A stretch of 64,000 nt of DNA from Alistipes senegalensis JC50. Its GTDB lineage: Bacteria; Bacteroidota; Bacteroidia; Bacteroidales; Rikenellaceae. Shown here piece after piece: positions 61,467-64,000 of this stretch (positions are counted from its first letter, which is position 1; every line of letters starts with the position of its first letter). Made by a program: the position numbers and the translations under genes. The notes beneath the pieces were generated by a model. That model was not told where the DNA came from, ran no database searches, and saw only the letters and a list, made by a program, of their open reading frames with translations. The DNA lies in the NCBI RefSeq assembly GCF_025145645.1, contig NZ_CP102252.1, positions 1 through 64,000 on the forward strand. The letters run 5' to 3'.

Positions 61467-62378
61467 CTACTCCTTTTTCACATGAACGTCCATTTGCGGG
61501 AACGGAAAGCTGAGCCCGTGCTTGGGCAGCTCCTTGTAGAACTCCTCGTTATGCTCGAAAAAGACGTTCCAGTAATCGCTGTTCTTCACCCATGCGCGGA
61601 TCGTGAGGTTCACCGAACTGTCGGCCAGCGCGGCGACCCACACCACCGGTTCGGGGTCTTTCAGAATGCGGGAATCGGCGGCCAGCATCGCCAGCACGGC
61701 CTTGCGGGCCACGTCCACGTCGTCGCCGTAGGAGATGCCGACGCTCCAGTCCACACGGCGCAGGTCGGCCGTCGAATAGTTGTCGATGATGGCCGTGGCG
61801 ATCGAGTTGTTGGGAATGTAGATCGTCTGGTTGTCGGCCGTGGTGATCACCGTCGAAAAAAGTTTGATGTCGCGCACGGTGCCCGACTGTCCCTGGGCCG
61901 AAATGTAGTCGCCGACGCGGTAGGGCTTCATCAGCAGGATCATCACTCCGCCGGCGAAGTTCTGCGCCGTACCGCTCAGGGCCATACCGATGGCCAGCGT
62001 GGCGGCCGAAGCGACGGCGATGAGCGACGTGACGTTGACGCCCAGCGTCGAAACGACGATCAGCACCAGCAGGAGCGTGAACACGGTGCTGATCGTATTG
62101 CGCGTGAACGACCGCAGCGAAATATCGACGTTGCGGTGCTGCATGGCAACGTCCACGAGTTTCAGGATGCGCCGCACGATCCACCGCCCGACGAAATAGA
62201 TGGCCAGCGCGATGAGGATCTTTATCAGTATCCAGACCGATTCCGAAAGCAGCGATTGCAGCAGGGCGTGATAATCGATGTTGGCGATCTTCTCGACCGC
62301 TTTCGCAAAATTAGCCTTCTGCACGCTGTCCGGCACGATCAGCGACGCAGGGTCTTCAGCCGCTAAAAATGTCCACAT
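61467..62378 (-). CDS. Small-conductance mechanosensitive channel, MscS family
   Basis: This 303-residue inner-membrane channel releases solutes on osmotic downshift. Hydrophobic segments lie near 45-67, 95-115 and 118-140. The pore helix stretch ASAATLAIGMALSGTAQNFA with GGVMILLMKPYRVGDYI is a family hallmark. The beta domain has GTVRDIKLFSTVITTADNQT and IYIPNNSI. The C-terminal domain ends FPFPQMDVHVKKE. A minus-strand -7 box TATTTTTG lies at 62412-62405. It is divergent from serB. Confidence 0.94.
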   Translation of the reverse strand: MWTFLAAEDPASLIVPDSVQKANFAKAVEKIANIDYHALLQSLLSESVWILIKILIALAIYFVGRWIVRRILKLVDVAMQHRNVDISLRSFTRNTISTVFTLLLVLIVVSTLGVNVTSLIAVASAATLAIGMALSGTAQNFAGGVMILLMKPYRVGDYISAQGQSGTVRDIKLFSTVITTADNQTIYIPNNSIATAIIDNYSTADLRRVDWSVGISYGDDVDVARKAVLAMLAADSRILKDPEPVVWVAALADSSVNLTIRAWVKNSDYWNVFFEHNEEFYKELPKHGLSFPFPQMDVHVKKE

Positions 62379-62434
62379 AATTCCATTATTTTAGGTTTGT
62401 CACGCAAAAATAGCCAAAAAAAGGAGAACTTTAT

Positions 62435-62442
62435 TAACTTTG
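62435..62442 (+). promoter_or_regulatory. -7 box of serB
   Basis: TAACTTTG matches TAnnTTTG, 46 bases before the serB ATG. No well-placed -33 TTTG is seen. Confidence 0.5.
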
Positions 62443-62488
62443 TCTACGCTTTTTGCAGAAAGCAACGGAAAACACCATACACGACACG

Positions 62489-63712
62489 ATGCAGAACAAC
62501 GTTGAAATCATCCAGATAAACATTTCGGGCGAGGACAAGCCGGGCATGACCTCGTCGCTCACCGAGATTCTCGCGCGCTACGACGCCTTCATCCTCGACA
62601 TCGGCCAGGCCAACATCCACCAGTCGCTGACGCTGGGCATCCTGATAAAGACCACCTCCGACAAGTCGGGAAGCATTATGAAGGAGCTGCTCTTCAAAGC
62701 CTCGGAGCTGGGCGTCATGATCCGCTTCACGCCCATCACCGAGGAGCGTTACGAAGACTGGGTGGGCCGTCAGGGCAAAAACCGCTACATCATCACGCTG
62801 CTGGGCCGCACCGTCACGGCGCGCCACATCGCCGAGGTGACGAAGGTAGTGGCCGAACACGGACTCAACATCGACGCCATCAAGCGCCTCACGGGACGCA
62901 TGCCGCTCTGCGAGGACGACCGCGCGGCCAAATCGTGCATCGAACTCTCGGTGCGCGGGTCGCTCTCCGACGAGGAGCGCAGCACCATGCAGGCGGGGTT
63001 CATGAACCTCTCGGACATCGGACTGGACGTTTCGTTCCAGAAGGACGACATCTACCGCCGCAGCCGCCGTCTGATCTGCTTCGACATGGACTCGACGCTG
63101 ATCGAGACCGAAGTGATCGACGAACTGGCCGAACGAGCCGGCGTGGGCGACGAGGTGCGCGCGATCACGGCCAGCGCCATGCGCGGCGAGATCGACTTCC
63201 GCGAGAGTTTCTCGCGGCGCGTGGCCCTGCTCAAGGGGCTCGACGTTTCGGTCATGGACGAAATAGCCCGCAACCTGCCCATCACCGAAGGGTTGGAGCG
63301 CATGATGACCATTCTCAAACGGGTGGGCTACAAGACGGCGATCCTCTCCGGCGGATTCACCTATTTCGGCAACTACCTGCGCCAGAAATACGGCTTCGAC
63401 TACGTTTATGCCAACGAGCTGGAGATCGAGAACGGACACCTCACGGGCCGCTATGTCGGCGAGGTGGTTGACGGACGCCGTAAAGCCGAACTGCTGCGGC
63501 TGCTGTGCCAGTTCGAGGAGATCAACATCGCGCAGTCGGTGGCTGTCGGCGACGGCGCCAACGACCTGCCGATGCTCAACCTCGCGGGTCTGGGCATCGC
63601 CTTCCACGCCAAACCCAAGGTGAAGGCCACGGCCCGGCAGTCGATCTCGACGATCGGACTGGACGGCATCCTCTATTTCCTCGGCCTGAAAGATTCCCGC
63701 ATCGAAGCCTGA
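62489..63712 (+). CDS. serB: Phosphoserine phosphatase with two N-terminal ACT domains
   Basis: This enzyme makes L-serine from phosphoserine, the last step of serine synthesis. I start at ATG 62489 (MQNNVEIIQI), 407 residues; an upstream TTG is less likely. Two ACT domains (about 5-80 and 95-175: INISGEDKPGMTSSL, then YIITLLGRTVTARHIAEV) probably sense serine or another amino acid. The HAD domain has DxD as FDMDSTLIETEVIDELAE near 203-220, SGGFTYFGNYLRQKYGF near 290 and VGDGANDLPML near 350. The layout matches the longer SerB2-like proteins. Confidence 0.95.
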   Translation: MQNNVEIIQINISGEDKPGMTSSLTEILARYDAFILDIGQANIHQSLTLGILIKTTSDKSGSIMKELLFKASELGVMIRFTPITEERYEDWVGRQGKNRYIITLLGRTVTARHIAEVTKVVAEHGLNIDAIKRLTGRMPLCEDDRAAKSCIELSVRGSLSDEERSTMQAGFMNLSDIGLDVSFQKDDIYRRSRRLICFDMDSTLIETEVIDELAERAGVGDEVRAITASAMRGEIDFRESFSRRVALLKGLDVSVMDEIARNLPITEGLERMMTILKRVGYKTAILSGGFTYFGNYLRQKYGFDYVYANELEIENGHLTGRYVGEVVDGRRKAELLRLLCQFEEINIAQSVAVGDGANDLPMLNLAGLGIAFHAKPKVKATARQSISTIGLDGILYFLGLKDSRIEA

Positions 63713-63718
63713 CCCGGT

Positions 63719-64000
63719 ATGCCTCGCTTCCACCGCATCGCCGTCGCCTTTGCCGCACTTCTGACGGCCGGGTGCTACGACTCCCGGTTCGGAGAGCCGG
63801 ACGGCGGCGTATCGGGGGAACCTGCGACGGAGACCATCGCCGCCCTGCGGGCGCTCTACGCCGGGACGCCGTTCACGGTCACGGGCGACATCGTGGTCGC
63901 AGGGAGGGTCACGACCAGCGACCGGGCGGAGAACTTCTACCGCACGCTCTGCATCGAGGACAATGAAGCGGGACTTGAAGTGATGGCGGGTATCGACCAT
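63719..64000 (+). CDS. Lipoprotein, DUF5689-like, cut by the window end
   Basis: The first 94 codons are visible from the ATG at 63719, 6 bases after the serB stop. A signal ends in lipobox LLTAGC (C19). The next part reads TIAALRALYAGTPFTVTGDI and VVAGRVTTSDRAENFYRTLC with IEDNEAGLEV. That pattern matches the nucleic-acid-binding-like OB fold of DUF5689 lipoproteins in Bacteroidota. The C-terminal part is outside the window. Confidence 0.75.
   Translation, partial: MPRFHRIAVAFAALLTAGCYDSRFGEPDGGVSGEPATETIAALRALYAGTPFTVTGDIVVAGRVTTSDRAENFYRTLCIEDNEAGLEVMAGIDH

Noticed and set aside
1..64000. CRISPR array, prophage, insertion sequence, tRNA or rRNA
   Set aside because: I scanned the intergenic regions and found no spaced repeats, transposase or integrase, and no tRNA or rRNA-like sequence. 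A tRNA missed by eye is possible but no gap has a clear cloverleaf.

Overview
The window looks like a Bacteroidota chromosome, most likely Alistipes or a close relative in the Rikenellaceae. The signs are SusC/SusD pairs, a one-protein hybrid two-component regulator, many sulfatases needing a serine-type maturase, TAnnTTTG -7 promoter boxes, and moderately GC-rich coding DNA. The genus is an inference. Base 1 is the ATG of dnaA, so the numbering probably starts there and nothing upstream of dnaA is visible.

Region 1 (1-7.6 kb) is core: dnaA, a WYL-domain regulator, a small zinc-ribbon protein, then a tight plus-strand run of bcp, recA, rel and a membrane-anchored small protein, and a HIT-family protein ending in a strong terminator.

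Region 2 (7.6-10.3 kb) is an AT-rich accessory stretch. It holds a short XRE-family repressor gene with a promoter inside an inverted repeat, at least seven copies of a palindrome close to TTTACAnnTGTAAA, a small membrane protein, a decayed or frameshifted gene of unknown function, and several hairpins that no gene explains.

Region 3 (10.3-17.9 kb) is mostly housekeeping: a zinc/manganese-type ABC binding protein and ATPase without a permease gene, a small conserved protein, an OmpA-like secreted protein, argS, a CNNM/CorC-type membrane protein and a tRNA-dihydrouridine synthase.

Region 4 (17.9-60.0 kb) is one large polysaccharide utilization locus bounded on both sides by convergent terminators. 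One minus-strand run (50.3 to 31.3 kb) encodes FAS1 lipoprotein, SusC, SusD, FAS1, FAS1, SusC, SusD, a catalytically dead M60-like lipoprotein and a sulfatase. A hybrid two-component sensor and another sulfatase follow. Around it lie GH125, two GH76 (one frameshifted), a GH43-like protein without two catalytic acids, GH2, a GtaA-like protein and five more sulfatases. All seven sulfatases carry serine at the formylglycine position. Alpha-1,6-mannanase-type enzymes together with seven sulfatases suggest a sulfated, mannose-containing glycan or glycoprotein. A TTTGGnCA-like motif recurs upstream of three divergent or leading promoters and is a candidate site for the local regulator.

Region 5 (60.0-64.0 kb) returns to core functions: mgsA, a DUF5606-type protein, a small lipoprotein, an MscS channel, serB with two ACT domains, and a lipoprotein gene cut by the window end. 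I saw no rRNA, tRNA, CRISPR array, insertion sequence or prophage.
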